From Rhizobium leguminosarum bv. trifolii WSM2297 (GTDB lineage: Bacteria; Pseudomonadota; Alphaproteobacteria; Rhizobiales; Rhizobiaceae): a stretch of 64,000 bases of DNA. This document shows positions 8,788 to 17,603 of this stretch, piece by piece. The stretch covers positions 3,916,361 to 3,980,360 of the forward strand of contig NZ_JH719395.1 of the NCBI RefSeq assembly GCF_000271845.1. The letters are read 5' to 3'. How positions within the stretch are numbered: position 1 is the first letter of the stretch; every line of letters starts with the position of its first letter. The translations under genes and the position numbers were made by a program. A model generated the notes under the pieces. It was given only the letters and a program-made list of their open reading frames with translations, was not told the DNA's origin and made no database searches.

Positions 8788-9657
8788 CTAACCGCGCCAC
8801 CGTCCGTCTTGCCACAATTGCGCAAGCGACATCGGATAGTCAGGGAAGGAGAATTCGAAGCCGACAGCCCTGAGCTTCGCATTCGAAACGCGTTTGTTCT
8901 CGCCGTAGAAGGAGCGCGCCATCGGCGTCAGCTCGGCGGTTTCGAAGGCCTGCTCCGGCGGCGGTTCGACCCCCATCAGCCGCGCCGCCTCGACGATCAC
9001 ATCCTGCGGCGGGCCGGGCCTGTTGTCGGTGACATTATAGATGCCGCCGAGGCCGCGCTCCGACAGGAAGCGCGTCGCCGCACCGATATCCTCGACGCGG
9101 ATGCGGTTGAACACCTGGTCCTTCTTGATCAAGCGCCGCGCCGTGCCCTTTTCCAGATTGCAGAAGGCGTTGCGCCCCGGCCCATAGATACCGGAAAGGC
9201 GAAGCACCGCCGCCGGCACGCCGCGCTCTCGGCCGATGGCCAGCCAGCCCGCTTCCGCTTCGAGCCGCTCCTTTGAGCGCCCCGACACCGGCACGCAAGG
9301 TGTTTCCTCGTCGATCCATGCGCCCTTATGATCGCCATAGACGCCGACGGTCGAGAGATAACCGATCCATTCGAGGCTGGACGGCAGGCTTGCGCGGTCT
9401 TCGTCCAGCAGCCGCAGCAGCGGATCGCCTTTTCCAGGCGCGATCGACTGAACGAGGTGGGTGACGCTCCCCAAAGCCCGGCGCAAGTCGTCGCCCAAGG
9501 TCTCGCCGTCGAAAAGGAAAGCTTCGATACCGTTTTGCAGGAGCGCTTCCATCTTGTCGGCCGAGCGCGTCGTGCCGGAAATGCGCACGCCGTCGCCAGC
9601 GAAGGCCTTGGCGATCGCCGTGCCGGAAAAACCGCAGCCAAAAATCATCACATGCAT
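8788..9657 (-). CDS. NAD(P)-binding epimerase/SDR-like protein
   Basis: Extended Rossmann-fold protein of about 289 aa, similar to YeeZ-type sugar-nucleotide epimerase homologues. The N-terminus is the dinucleotide loop (MIFGCGFSGTAIAKAF, a GxxGxxG variant), followed by STVGVYGDHKGAWIDE, which places a YGD in the usual catalytic area, and LRLSGIYGPGRN, typical of the family. The substrate is unknown. The ATG at 9657 shares one base with the queG stop (TGATG), so the two are translated together. Confidence 0.8.
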   Translation of the reverse strand: MHVMIFGCGFSGTAIAKAFAGDGVRISGTTRSADKMEALLQNGIEAFLFDGETLGDDLRRALGSVTHLVQSIAPGKGDPLLRLLDEDRASLPSSLEWIGYLSTVGVYGDHKGAWIDEETPCVPVSGRSKERLEAEAGWLAIGRERGVPAAVLRLSGIYGPGRNAFCNLEKGTARRLIKKDQVFNRIRVEDIGAATRFLSERGLGGIYNVTDNRPGPPQDVIVEAARLMGVEPPPEQAFETAELTPMARSFYGENKRVSNAKLRAVGFEFSFPDYPMSLAQLWQDGRWRG

Positions 9658-10808
9658 CAGCCCACTCCCGCCAACCGCCATTCGTTCAGGACGTCGTCAT
9701 CGCTCTCATCAGCCCTTTGTGCGGCAAAGGCGGAGAATTCGCCAGCCGCCATCAGCCGCGAAAGCGCCCACACCGCCATCCCCCGCAACACCGGCGAGGC
9801 ATCGCCGGCGAGAATGCGACATTGGGGGATGAGCGCCGTCTCGCCGGAATTGCCGGCCGCGATCAGCACATTGCGGACGAAGCGGTCGCGGCCGATCCGC
9901 TTTACCGGCGAGCCGCTGAAAAAGGCACGGAAGGCGCCATCGTCGAGCGTCAGCAGAAAGGCGATCGACGGCTCCTTCAGCTCTTCCCGCGCCTGCAATT
10001 TCATCTCGGAGGCCGCACTCGCGAATTTGTTCCAGGGACAGGCGGCAAGACAGTCGTCGCAGCCATAGATGCGATTGCCGATCAGTGGCCGCAACTCGGG
10101 CTCGATCGGCCCCTTATGTTCGATGGTGAGATAGGAGATGCAACGCCGCGCATCGATCTGGTAGGGCGCCGGGAAGGCGGCCGTCGGGCAGACGTCGAGG
10201 CAGGCGCGGCAGGAGCCGCAGTGATCGGTCTCCTCAGCGTCGATGGCAAGATCGGCGGTGGTGAACATCGTGCCGAGAAACAGCCAGGAACCATGGGTGC
10301 GGCTGACGAGGTTGGTGTGTTTGCCTTGCCAGCCGAGGCCGGCTGCCGCCGCTAAGGGCTTTTCCATGACAGGCGCGGTATCGACGAACACCTTCACATC
10401 GGCGCCGGCCCGCGCCGCAAAACGCGTGGCGATTTCCTTTAGCCGGCCCTTGATGACGTCGTGATAATCGCGATTGCGGGCATAGACGGAGATGGCCGCC
10501 TTGTCCGGCTTGTCGAGAATGCCGCGCGGATCCTCATCCGGGGCGTAGTTGAGACCGAAGACGACAACGGATTTCACCTCGCTCCAGAGTGCGCGCGGAT
10601 CGCCGCGCCGGTCGCGCGTCTCCGCCATCCACTCCATCGTCCCGTGGCGCCCGGCATCGATGAACTCGCCGAGACGCGCCTTCGCCTCCGGGATCGTATC
10701 CGGACGGGTGATGCGGCAGAGATCGAAGCCCTTGGCGGCAGATTCCGCCCGCACGAACTCGGTCAAATTGTCGCGGCGGCGGCGGTCTTTGTCATCAGCT
10801 TCGGGCAT
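9657..10808 (-). CDS. queG: Epoxyqueuosine reductase QueG
   Basis: Last step of queuosine biosynthesis: reduces epoxyqueuosine to queuosine in tRNA using cobalamin and two 4Fe-4S clusters. The second half carries the bacterial-ferredoxin pattern [15 protein letters not shown] and a second set [13 protein letters not shown]. The central segment with [10 protein letters not shown] and GSWLFLGTM, and the Asp-containing cobalamin region, are typical. The 383-aa length includes a C-terminal HEAT-like part ([20 protein letters not shown]). It is in an apparent operon with a GST gene upstream (12-base gap) and the epimerase downstream (1-base overlap). Confidence 0.95.
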   Translation of the reverse strand: MPEADDKDRRRRDNLTEFVRAESAAKGFDLCRITRPDTIPEAKARLGEFIDAGRHGTMEWMAETRDRRGDPRALWSEVKSVVVFGLNYAPDEDPRGILDKPDKAAISVYARNRDYHDVIKGRLKEIATRFAARAGADVKVFVDTAPVMEKPLAAAAGLGWQGKHTNLVSRTHGSWLFLGTMFTTADLAIDAEETDHCGSCRACLDVCPTAAFPAPYQIDARRCISYLTIEHKGPIEPELRPLIGNRIYGCDDCLAACPWNKFASAASEMKLQAREELKEPSIAFLLTLDDGAFRAFFSGSPVKRIGRDRFVRNVLIAAGNSGETALIPQCRILAGDASPVLRGMAVWALSRLMAAGEFSAFAAQRADESDDDVLNEWRLAGVG

Positions 10809-10820
10809 GAAGAGCCCTCG

Positions 10821-11513
10821 TCAGAAATCCAGATCGGCATAATGGGAAACCGGTGTCAGGCCGCGCACCCGCTCGGTCAGCATCGGCCGGAAGGAGGGAC
10901 GCGATTTCAGCCGCTGGTACCAGTCCTTGACGACGGGCGCATCCGCCCACTCGATTTCGCCGAGATAATCGAGGATCGAGATCGAGGCCGCGGCGGCAAG
11001 GTCGGCATAGCTCATCCGCTCGCCCGCCAGCCATTGCCGCGACCCGGCAAGCCAGGTGAGATAGCGCATATGCTGGCGGATATTCGCGCGGGCCGTGCGC
11101 AAAATCTTCGAATCCGGCGCTCCGCCGCCCTGATCGGCGGTCATCTGCAACTTGTAGACACGCTCGCGAGCGAGCGGCTTGGTGACGTCGTTTTCCATCT
11201 TCTGCATGAACCATTCGCTCAGTCGACGGATTTCCGCCCGCTGGAAAGGGTCTTCGGCGAGCAGCCGCCGGTCGCGCTTCAACACGCCGTGCGTCTCATC
11301 CAGATATTCGGAAATGACGGTGGCGCCGCAGAGCGCCCGCATGCTGTCGTCGACATAGACCGGCAGCGTGCCGGCCGGGTTGAGCGCCAGGAAATCCCGG
11401 CGCTTCTCCCATGTCTGCTCCTCGATGAGATCCGCCTGATAGCCGTATTCGGCCAGGATCAGCCGGACGAAGCGAGATGCGGATGACATGGGATGATGAT
11501 AAAGCGTGGGCAT
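10821..11513 (-). CDS. Glutathione S-transferase family protein
   Basis: A 230-aa GST with an N-terminal thioredoxin-like domain (MPTLYHHPMSSASRFVRL, then NPAGTLPVYVDD with the cis-Pro motif, then TVISEYLDETHG with the glutathione-binding Glu/Ser position) and an alpha-helical C-terminal domain with the N-capping motif SYADLAAAASISILDYL. Substrate unknown. It is immediately upstream of queG and probably co-transcribed. Confidence 0.9.
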   Translation of the reverse strand: MPTLYHHPMSSASRFVRLILAEYGYQADLIEEQTWEKRRDFLALNPAGTLPVYVDDSMRALCGATVISEYLDETHGVLKRDRRLLAEDPFQRAEIRRLSEWFMQKMENDVTKPLARERVYKLQMTADQGGGAPDSKILRTARANIRQHMRYLTWLAGSRQWLAGERMSYADLAAAASISILDYLGEIEWADAPVVKDWYQRLKSRPSFRPMLTERVRGLTPVSHYADLDF

Positions 11514-11772
11514 TGAGACTCGAGCTTTGTGATTGCTGTTACAGGACCGTGTGGCAGCTCAGTTATAGCGCCCTAGTCATGACTCATTGGTTGAAGCTAT
11601 AGGAGCTTGGCCCCGCCAATACAAGCGAATCGGATTTCACACCCTCTGACGAGGACAAAACACGCTTCTTGCGTACAAGGATGCGGCCGCGGCCGATCGG
11701 CTCGAGCGCGGCCCGGAGCATTTCCAGCAGGAAAATGCTTGGTCCGACCGACCTTTAAACCGGAGACAATTT

Positions 11773-12570
11773 ATGGACTATATCAATGCTGTACTTCTCG
11801 GTGTCATCGAGGGGATCACCGAATTTCTGCCGATCTCGAGCACCGGCCATCTGATCATTGCGGAGCAATGGCTCGGCCACCGGTCGGACATGTTCAACAT
11901 CGTCATCCAGGCCGGCGCCATCCTCGCCGTCACCATCATCTATTGGCGCCGCCTGCTGGATCTGGTGCTTGGTTGGCGGGAGCCGGCGAATCGCGATTAT
12001 GCCGCCAAGCTGATCGTTGCCTTTCTCATCACCGCCATCCTCGGGCTCGTCGTCAAGAAGCTCGGCTTTGAGCTGCCGGAGACGGCGACGCCGATCGCCT
12101 GGGCGCTGATCATCGGCGGTATCTGGATGATCTTTGCCGAATGGGCCGCGGCGCGCAAAGCCCCCCATAAGGAGATCACCTGGCTGGTCGCCATTCTGGT
12201 CGGCATCGCCCAGATCGTTGCCGGCATCTTCCCGGGAACCTCGCGCTCCGGCGCCACGATCTTCGTCGCCATGCTGGCCGGCACCGGCAACCGGGCTGCC
12301 GCGACGGAATTCGCCTTTCTCGTCGGCATCCCGACAATGTATGCGGCGAGCGGCTATGAATTGCTGAAGACCTTCAAGGATGGCGGCGCGGCAAACGAAG
12401 ATTGGACCGCGCTCGGCATCGCCTTCGTCGTCTCCACGATCGTCGCCTTCATCGCCGTCAAATGGCTGCTGGCCTATATCAGAAGCAACCGGTTTACGCT
12501 GTTTGCCATCTACCGCATCATTCTCGGCGTCTTGCTGCTCGGCATGGCCGCAACCGGCTTGATCGGCTGA
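11773..12570 (+). CDS. uppP: Undecaprenyl-diphosphatase UppP (BacA)
   Basis: Integral membrane enzyme that dephosphorylates undecaprenyl pyrophosphate for recycling of the cell-wall lipid carrier; overexpression of such enzymes gives bacitracin resistance. The N-terminal EGITEFLPISSTGHL block contains the catalytic Glu-rich loop and the second reentrant motif PGTSRSGATI is present at about residue 154-163. At least seven hydrophobic segments are visible in 265 aa. CGGAGAC precedes the ATG. The 259-base leader contains an imperfect hairpin (AGCATTTCC with GGAAAATGCT near 11720-11740). Confidence 0.95.
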   Translation: MDYINAVLLGVIEGITEFLPISSTGHLIIAEQWLGHRSDMFNIVIQAGAILAVTIIYWRRLLDLVLGWREPANRDYAAKLIVAFLITAILGLVVKKLGFELPETATPIAWALIIGGIWMIFAEWAAARKAPHKEITWLVAILVGIAQIVAGIFPGTSRSGATIFVAMLAGTGNRAAATEFAFLVGIPTMYAASGYELLKTFKDGGAANEDWTALGIAFVVSTIVAFIAVKWLLAYIRSNRFTLFAIYRIILGVLLLGMAATGLIG

Positions 12571-12802
12571 GACATTCCCACGGCATTGCATTCGCGCAGC
12601 TCGCGCGGATGCAAATGCTCTGCCGGGTTTGGCGAACAAAGCACCCTCCCGGCAGCGCCGATTTTTCAGATAGGTAATATTGAGAGATGAAGCGCCCGCT
12701 GTTTAAAGCCGGCAAGACCAAGCGTTCATTTGGGAACGTCCTGTTTCAGCCGCTCCGCCCGCCGCTTGTCTTTCTAAGGCCAGCACTGAAGCCGGCCTTT
12801 CG

Positions 12803-12955
12803 TCAATGGCTGATCGAAGCCGTCGAGCAAGGATCGACGCCGTAAGCCGGCGAGCATCCGCCCTTCACCGCCGCGACCGAACCGGACGCAACGAAGGAGC
12901 CTGCAAGGATAACCAGCGCCGCACACGCAAACAGGAGCGCGATTGACTTGCCCAT
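12803..12955 (-). CDS. Small exported protein, unknown function
   Basis: A 50-aa product with a strong hydrophobic export segment (SIALLFACAALVILAGSFVA) followed by a short Cys-containing tail (GGCSPAYGVDPCS). The ATG at 12955 has AAAGG about 9 bases upstream; the frame continues back to 13054 but that part is hydrophilic and lacks a better start. It may be a small secreted or lipoprotein-like peptide. It stands alone between uppP and an NDUFA9-like gene. Coding status is supported only by the signal sequence and the ribosome site. Confidence 0.5.
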   Translation of the reverse strand: MGKSIALLFACAALVILAGSFVASGSVAAVKGGCSPAYGVDPCSTASISH

Positions 12956-13235
12956 TGAGAATTGCCTTTCACAGTGATTGCCGCATGCGATCCCAAGCGT
13001 TGAGTCCGTTGGAAGACGCGCGGGTTTGGTAGTCAGTGGAATGGCAAATAGCAATAAATGTTCCTGCTAAATTTGGCGTTAATTCCACAAATTTTCCGCT
13101 GCGTCTTTTATGCAACTGCACTTCATGTGAGCGGCACAACAACATTTCAAACTTGCGCCGGCTTTGCTTGAGGCGACAAAGGAAAACGCCGTCCGCGGCA
13201 TGCGCGAACGGCGTCCTCCAGACGGTCTGAAATTG

Positions 13236-14216
13236 TTAAGCGGCCTTGCCGGTGCCCGTGTACTGGCCGTGCGGGCGATAGTGCACGAGGTAGGAGCCGA
13301 GCACCGATGCCGGCATGGTGGGCGCGATACCGAGGCCCTTCAGCGTGCGGCCTTCCGCCTCGGCTTCTGCAGAGACGACGTTGTCATGCTTCAGCATGCG
13401 CACCTGATCCGGGGTGATCGGCGCCGTGATGAACGGGATCATCGAGGCGATGCTGCCGATCATCGACGCAATGCCGAAGGGCAGGGAGACCAGCGGGTTC
13501 TTGCGGCTCGTCACCTTCAGCATCATCTCGAGACATTCGCGGAAGCTTAGCACCTCGGGCCCGCCAAGCTCATAGATCTTGCCGCCGGCGACCTTGCCGT
13601 CGACGGCGCGGGCGACGGCCTCGGCGACATCCTCGACATAGACGGGCTGGAATTTCGTCTTGCCGCCGCCGATCAAAGGCAGGACCGGCGACATGCGGGC
13701 CATGTCGGCAAACTTGTTGAAGAAGCTATCCTCCGGGCCGAACACGATCGACGGGCGGAAGATCACCGCGTCGGGCTTGACGGAGAGGATGGCGGTTTCG
13801 GCACGGCCCTTGGTGCGGCCATAGCCGGAGTCGGAATTGGCATTGGCGCCGATCGCCGAAATATGGGCGAGGCTGGCGCCTGCGCCGCGCGCCGCTTCGG
13901 CGACCGCGCGGCCGCCGAATTCCTGCACCGCGTCGAAGGTGTTGCGGCCGGTCTCGTGCAGAATGCCGACGCAGTTGACAACGTGGTCCGCGCCATCGAC
14001 GGCGCGGTCGATCGAGTTGCGATAACGCAGGTTCGCCTGGACGAAAGAGATCTGGCCGACATTGCCGAGCGGCTGCAGGAAGCCGGCGAGATCGGGACGG
14101 CGCACGCCGACGCGGATGCGATAACCGCGCTTGGCCAGCGCCCGGACCACGTGCCTGCCCACGAAGCCGGACCCTCCGAACACGGTGACGAGCGGCGGCA
14201 GGTTGGCAAGGGTCAT
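13236..14216 (-). CDS. NDUFA9-like NAD(P)-binding protein
   Basis: Atypical short-chain dehydrogenase of the complex I NDUFA9 subfamily, about 326 aa. The N-terminus has the VTVFGGSGFVGRHVVRAL dinucleotide loop; VNCVGIL, SAIGANANSDSGYGRTKG and IFRPSIVFGPEDSFFNKF follow, a signature of this subfamily. In mitochondria NDUFA9 is an accessory complex I subunit that binds NADPH; in alphaproteobacteria the role is probably as an assembly factor or quinone-linked protein. The ATG at 14216 is preferred to 14258 because GAGGAG precedes it. Confidence 0.85.
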   Translation of the reverse strand: MTLANLPPLVTVFGGSGFVGRHVVRALAKRGYRIRVGVRRPDLAGFLQPLGNVGQISFVQANLRYRNSIDRAVDGADHVVNCVGILHETGRNTFDAVQEFGGRAVAEAARGAGASLAHISAIGANANSDSGYGRTKGRAETAILSVKPDAVIFRPSIVFGPEDSFFNKFADMARMSPVLPLIGGGKTKFQPVYVEDVAEAVARAVDGKVAGGKIYELGGPEVLSFRECLEMMLKVTSRKNPLVSLPFGIASMIGSIASMIPFITAPITPDQVRMLKHDNVVSAEAEAEGRTLKGLGIAPTMPASVLGSYLVHYRPHGQYTGTGKAA

Positions 14217-14329
14217 GGCAGGCTCCTCGAAAGGCTTGGCGGGATGCTGTAACGGCACCCGTCTTAGCCCAATCCCGGCGCGACGGGAAGGCCTATCGCA
14301 CCGTCAGTTTTTGGCGATGCCAGGTCGCT

Positions 14330-14617
14330 TCAGACGCCCTCGACGACGACCATTTCCGCATCCGCCGCTTCCTGGCGGATTTTCGCGGCGATCTGGTATT
14401 CCGGCGAATTATAACAGTCGACGGCATGCTGCATCGAGGGGAATTCGATCACCACGTTGCGGGCGCGCGCCTTGCCCTCGAGTTCGGTCATGGCGCCGCC
14501 GCGTGCCAGGAAATTCGCGCCGTATTTTTCAAAGGCGGGCTTCGCCGCCGCCACGTAATCCTTGTAGCGCTCGGCATCGCGAACGTCGACGCGGGCGATC
14601 CAATATCCCTTGGCCAT
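14330..14617 (-). CDS. DUF1330 domain protein
   Basis: A 95-aa ferredoxin-like alpha/beta barrel protein of the DUF1330 family. Visible family features are the GYWIARVDV start strand, YKDYVAAAKPAFEKYGANFLARGG and the FPSMQHAVDCYNSPEYQ segment. These proteins dimerise like ABM or YCII domains; the biochemical role is unknown. It lies 29 bases upstream of pyrF start codon orientation-wise (same strand, after pyrF), so it may be the last gene of that operon. Confidence 0.85.
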   Translation of the reverse strand: MAKGYWIARVDVRDAERYKDYVAAAKPAFEKYGANFLARGGAMTELEGKARARNVVIEFPSMQHAVDCYNSPEYQIAAKIRQEAADAEMVVVEGV

Positions 14618-14645
14618 GATCTTCTCCCTTTTGCGTTGGTTTCTG

Positions 14646-15353
14646 TCAGCGGTTTGCCGGCCAGAGCGCGCCGACCATTTCGTTCAGCACCGCGCGGGCG
14701 GCATGCCGGGGATCGGGGGCCTTGACGATCGGCCGGGCAACAACGAGATGGGTGGCCCCCGCCTTCAGCGCGTCGAAAGGTGTCATCACCCGTTTCTGGT
14801 CGCCGTGGTCGCTGCCCGTCGGGCGAATGCCGGGGGTGACGATCGCCATGTCGGGCCCGACGATCTCTCGCACCTCGGCCGCCTCCGCCGCCGAGCAGAC
14901 GATGCCGCCCATGCCGGCCGCGCGCGCCTGTCCGGCCCGGCGCAGCACCAGGCTGTGCGGATCCTGGCTGTAGCCGGCGTCGGCAAGGTCTTCGGCATCC
15001 ATCGAGGTGAGCACGGTGACGCCGAGCAGGCAGAGACCGGAGCCGGCCGCCGCTTCGACCGCCGCCTTCATCGCCTTCGGATAGGCGTGCAACGTCAGCA
15101 TCGACATACCCATCTTGGCGATGTTCTCGACGCCCGAGGCAACCGTGTTGTCGATGTCGAGCAGCTTCATGTCGAGAAAGATCTTCTTGCCGCTGGCGGC
15201 AAGATCGCGGGCGAATTCGAGGCCGCCGGCAAAGACCAGCTGATAGCCGATCTTGTAGAAGAGGATGTCGTCGCCGAGCGTGGAAACCAGTTTTTCCGCC
15301 TCGCCGATCGTTGGAACATCCAGGCCGACGATCAGCCGCTCGCGTGCGTCCAT
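14646..15353 (-). CDS. pyrF: Orotidine-5'-phosphate decarboxylase PyrF
   Basis: Final step of UMP synthesis: decarboxylates OMP. The 235-aa TIM barrel shows IVGLDVPT, then the catalytic segment [12 protein letters not shown] (the family Asp-x-Lys-x-x-Asp-Ile pattern, here DMKLLDI), TLHAYPK and [17 protein letters not shown] with the phosphate-gripping Arg. Six bases separate it from the upstream phosphatase gene. Group I OMP decarboxylases of alphaproteobacteria have this length. Confidence 0.95.
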   Translation of the reverse strand: MDARERLIVGLDVPTIGEAEKLVSTLGDDILFYKIGYQLVFAGGLEFARDLAASGKKIFLDMKLLDIDNTVASGVENIAKMGMSMLTLHAYPKAMKAAVEAAAGSGLCLLGVTVLTSMDAEDLADAGYSQDPHSLVLRRAGQARAAGMGGIVCSAAEAAEVREIVGPDMAIVTPGIRPTGSDHGDQKRVMTPFDALKAGATHLVVARPIVKAPDPRHAARAVLNEMVGALWPANR

Positions 15354-15359
15354 TTCAAG

Positions 15360-15941
15360 TCACCCCCGCCAGTCTTCGATGGGTGTCCAGTCGCATGTCA
15401 GGGCCAGATCCGCAAGGCCGAAAGCATAGAGATTGCCGCCGCCCGGCGGCTGGTCGCGGTCGCGGCCGATCGGCCTGCCGGCCAGATGGCATTTGAGCAG
15501 CGTGCCGACGCCGCCATGGCCGACGAAGGCGATCGGGGCTGTCGCATCATGTGTGGCAAGAACGGTCTTCACCGCTTCGACGATGCGGGCCTGCGCGTCG
15601 ACGGCGCGCTCCCAGCCTTTGAAGCTCTCTTCCGGATGGGCGAAGAACCAGTTGGCCGCTTCTTCGAATTGCGGCGGCGGCAGGAAGCCGGTGGCCGAAC
15701 GGTCGTTCTCGTGCATGCCGTGGACGATCTCGATCGTCACGCCGGACGCTGCCGCCAGAATTTCTGCCGTCTCGATCGCCTTCGTCTCGTCGCTGGAGAC
15801 GATGCGCCGCAACTCCCTGGCCCAGCCGCTCTCGGCCGCCTTGCGCGCCCGCGCTGCGCCGACATCGGAAAGCCCCCATTTCGGCACCGGCACGTTGGCA
15901 TCGATCTTGACTTGCGGATGGGTGATGTAGAGCCCGAACAT
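15360..15941 (-). CDS. Histidine phosphatase superfamily protein with altered RHG motif
   Basis: A 193-aa phosphoglycerate-mutase-fold protein. The C-terminal catalytic His is in FVGHGGVGTLL and the ISSDETKAIETAEI-like segment VSSDETKAIETAEIL is typical (SS-x-x-x-R/K-A-x-x-TA). The N-terminal RHG motif is replaced by THPQV in YITHPQV: the His is there but the preceding Arg is not. It may still use the His as nucleophile. It is one base away from the PmtA-like gene and 6 bases from pyrF, so the three form one transcription unit. Confidence 0.8.
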   Translation of the reverse strand: MFGLYITHPQVKIDANVPVPKWGLSDVGAARARKAAESGWARELRRIVSSDETKAIETAEILAAASGVTIEIVHGMHENDRSATGFLPPPQFEEAANWFFAHPEESFKGWERAVDAQARIVEAVKTVLATHDATAPIAFVGHGGVGTLLKCHLAGRPIGRDRDQPPGGGNLYAFGLADLALTCDWTPIEDWRG

Positions 15942-15942
15942 T

Positions 15943-16542
15943 TCAGCCGCGCCTGTAGATCCAGAGCTGCGCCGGCGGAATGTTGCGCATGACGAAGTCG
16001 AAATGCTGAATATGGTAGCGGTCGGGATTGGCGGCGATCGGCGAGATCGCGCCGTAGGAGATCTGCACCACCGGCCGGCCGGGCGGCAGACGGTCGAGCA
16101 GGCTTTCGAGCAGCGAGACGCGCATCGCCATCGGGAAGTTCAGGAGCGGAATGCAGGAGATGACGCAATCGAAGGTCCGGTCGCCGAATTCACCCAGCGT
16201 GGCCTGGAGATCGAAGGCATCGCCGTTGATGAAGTGCACGCCGGGATAGGCCCGCTGCAGATGCTGGTGGAAATCCGTCGAATATTCGATCGCGACCAGA
16301 TTGTCCGGCTTCACGCCGCGGCCGAGGATCGCCTTGGTGATCGCACCGGTGCCCGGCCCGAGCTCGAGCACCGGCAGCCCCGAATGCATATCGATGACGC
16401 TTGCCATGCGCTTGGCGGTAATCGAGGAGGTCGGCACGATCGAACCCACCGTCTTCGGCCCCTGCATCATGCCCCGGAAGAAACGGATTTCCTCATCGAA
16501 TCGCTTCCCGAAGTGTTCCTTGACCTTGACCCTTAAGCGCAT
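15943..16542 (-). CDS. pmtA: SAM-dependent methyltransferase, PmtA-like phospholipid N-methyltransferase
   Basis: Class I methyltransferase of 199 aa with motif I VLELGPGTGAITKAIL and acidic residue IEYS after strand 2. The start RFDEEIRFFRGMMQGPKTVGSI and the PTSSITAKRMAS segment match rhizobial PmtA as I recall it. That enzyme makes phosphatidylcholine by three methylations of phosphatidylethanolamine. The family is close to KsgA-type rRNA methyltransferases, so a computer label may read rRNA adenine methyltransferase. Next to a phosphatase gene and pyrF, as in other rhizobia. Whether it is the main PmtA or a paralogue cannot be told from this window. Confidence 0.65.
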   Translation of the reverse strand: MRLRVKVKEHFGKRFDEEIRFFRGMMQGPKTVGSIVPTSSITAKRMASVIDMHSGLPVLELGPGTGAITKAILGRGVKPDNLVAIEYSTDFHQHLQRAYPGVHFINGDAFDLQATLGEFGDRTFDCVISCIPLLNFPMAMRVSLLESLLDRLPPGRPVVQISYGAISPIAANPDRYHIQHFDFVMRNIPPAQLWIYRRG

Positions 16543-16637
16543 TCTCCACCCATCCGCATGTTGATCGTCTGTCTTAATATGCTGCTTGTCGCTCTCGGGA
16601 CAAGGATTTTCGCAACAAGGATATCGGCGTCAACAAC

Positions 16638-17546
16638 TCATGCGGCTCTCGGCGCGGAACGCGGCATGAGATCGGCAAGCCTTCGGCTGAGGTGATCGGC
16701 GTCGACCGGGGCGCGCAGCTTCTTGTCGCTATTGTCGAAGTAGAGATAGACGTCGCGGCCCTTGTTGGCCGCGGCGAGCGGCGCCAGCACCCGCGTCGCA
16801 TTCTTCGGTTCCCCGCCGGTTGCCCAGGCGCGGATGCGCTCGGCCCAGAGGTCGAGTGCCTCGTCCTCATAGCCGCTGACATAGAGTTGTTCGGAACCAT
16901 GCAGGCGGCAATAGATGAAATCGGCGGTGATATCCATCAGCAATGGCCATTCGACTGTGTCGGCGCAGACGAGAGCGACATTATGCCGCCGGAGCAACTC
17001 GATGAAGGCGGGAGAGCGAAAGCTGTCGTGGCGGATTTCGAGCGCGTGGCGGATCGGCTGATCGCCGTCGCTCTGAAGCCAGGCCCGTCCCTTCACATGC
17101 CCGTCATGCCGCTTGGCGAGTGCTGTCGCCGCATCGCGGTCCCGCGGCAGCAGCGCCAGGAAATTCTCGAAAAGATCGGGATCGAAGGCCATATTCGGCG
17201 GGAATTGCCAGAGGATCGGCCCAAGCTTGGGGCCAAGCCGCAGCAGGCCGGAGGCGAGAAAATTGGCGAGCGCCGTCTCGATCTGGCGCAGTCGCAGCAT
17301 ATGGGTGATGAAGCGCGGGCCCTTGACCGCAAAGACGAAATCATCGGGCGTTTCGTCGCGCCAGCGGCCGAAGCTTTCGGATCGCTGCAGACTGTAGAAC
17401 GTGCCGTTGATCTCGATCGATGGGAAGTGCCGGGCGGCGTAGGAAAGCTCCTGTTTCTGCGGCAGGTCTTCCGGATAGAACTGGCCGCGCCAGGGCGCAT
17501 AGGTCCAGCCGGATATGCCGATGCGCACCGTTCCCGTTTTCTTCAT
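16638..17546 (-). CDS. DUF72 domain protein
   Basis: A 302-aa TIM-barrel protein of the DUF72 (YecE) family: RIGISGWTYAPWRGQFYPE at the N-terminus, SIEINGTFYSLQR, FVFAVKGPRFITH, and FIYCRLHGSEQLYVSGY near the C-terminus are the family blocks. Function is unknown. It lies upstream of nothing obviously linked; 57 bases separate it from dnaN, which is transcribed in the same direction, so it may be read from the dnaN promoter. Confidence 0.9.
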   Translation of the reverse strand: MKKTGTVRIGISGWTYAPWRGQFYPEDLPQKQELSYAARHFPSIEINGTFYSLQRSESFGRWRDETPDDFVFAVKGPRFITHMLRLRQIETALANFLASGLLRLGPKLGPILWQFPPNMAFDPDLFENFLALLPRDRDAATALAKRHDGHVKGRAWLQSDGDQPIRHALEIRHDSFRSPAFIELLRRHNVALVCADTVEWPLLMDITADFIYCRLHGSEQLYVSGYEDEALDLWAERIRAWATGGEPKNATRVLAPLAAANKGRDVYLYFDNSDKKLRAPVDADHLSRRLADLMPRSAPRAA

Positions 17547-17603
17547 CGGGGGATCCTCCGCTTTTCACAGAATGAAAACGGAGGCAGGCGGGCTTCGTTC
17601 CGG

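Noticed and set aside
8593..9276. 227-codon + strand open frame
   Set aside because: Most of it is the complement of the epimerase gene; the first part lies in an AT-rich gap without a start signal.
12687..12845. 52-codon + strand open frame overlapping the small exported protein gene
   Set aside because: No good ribosome site, Arg/Pro-rich content and antisense overlap; weaker than the exported peptide on the other strand.
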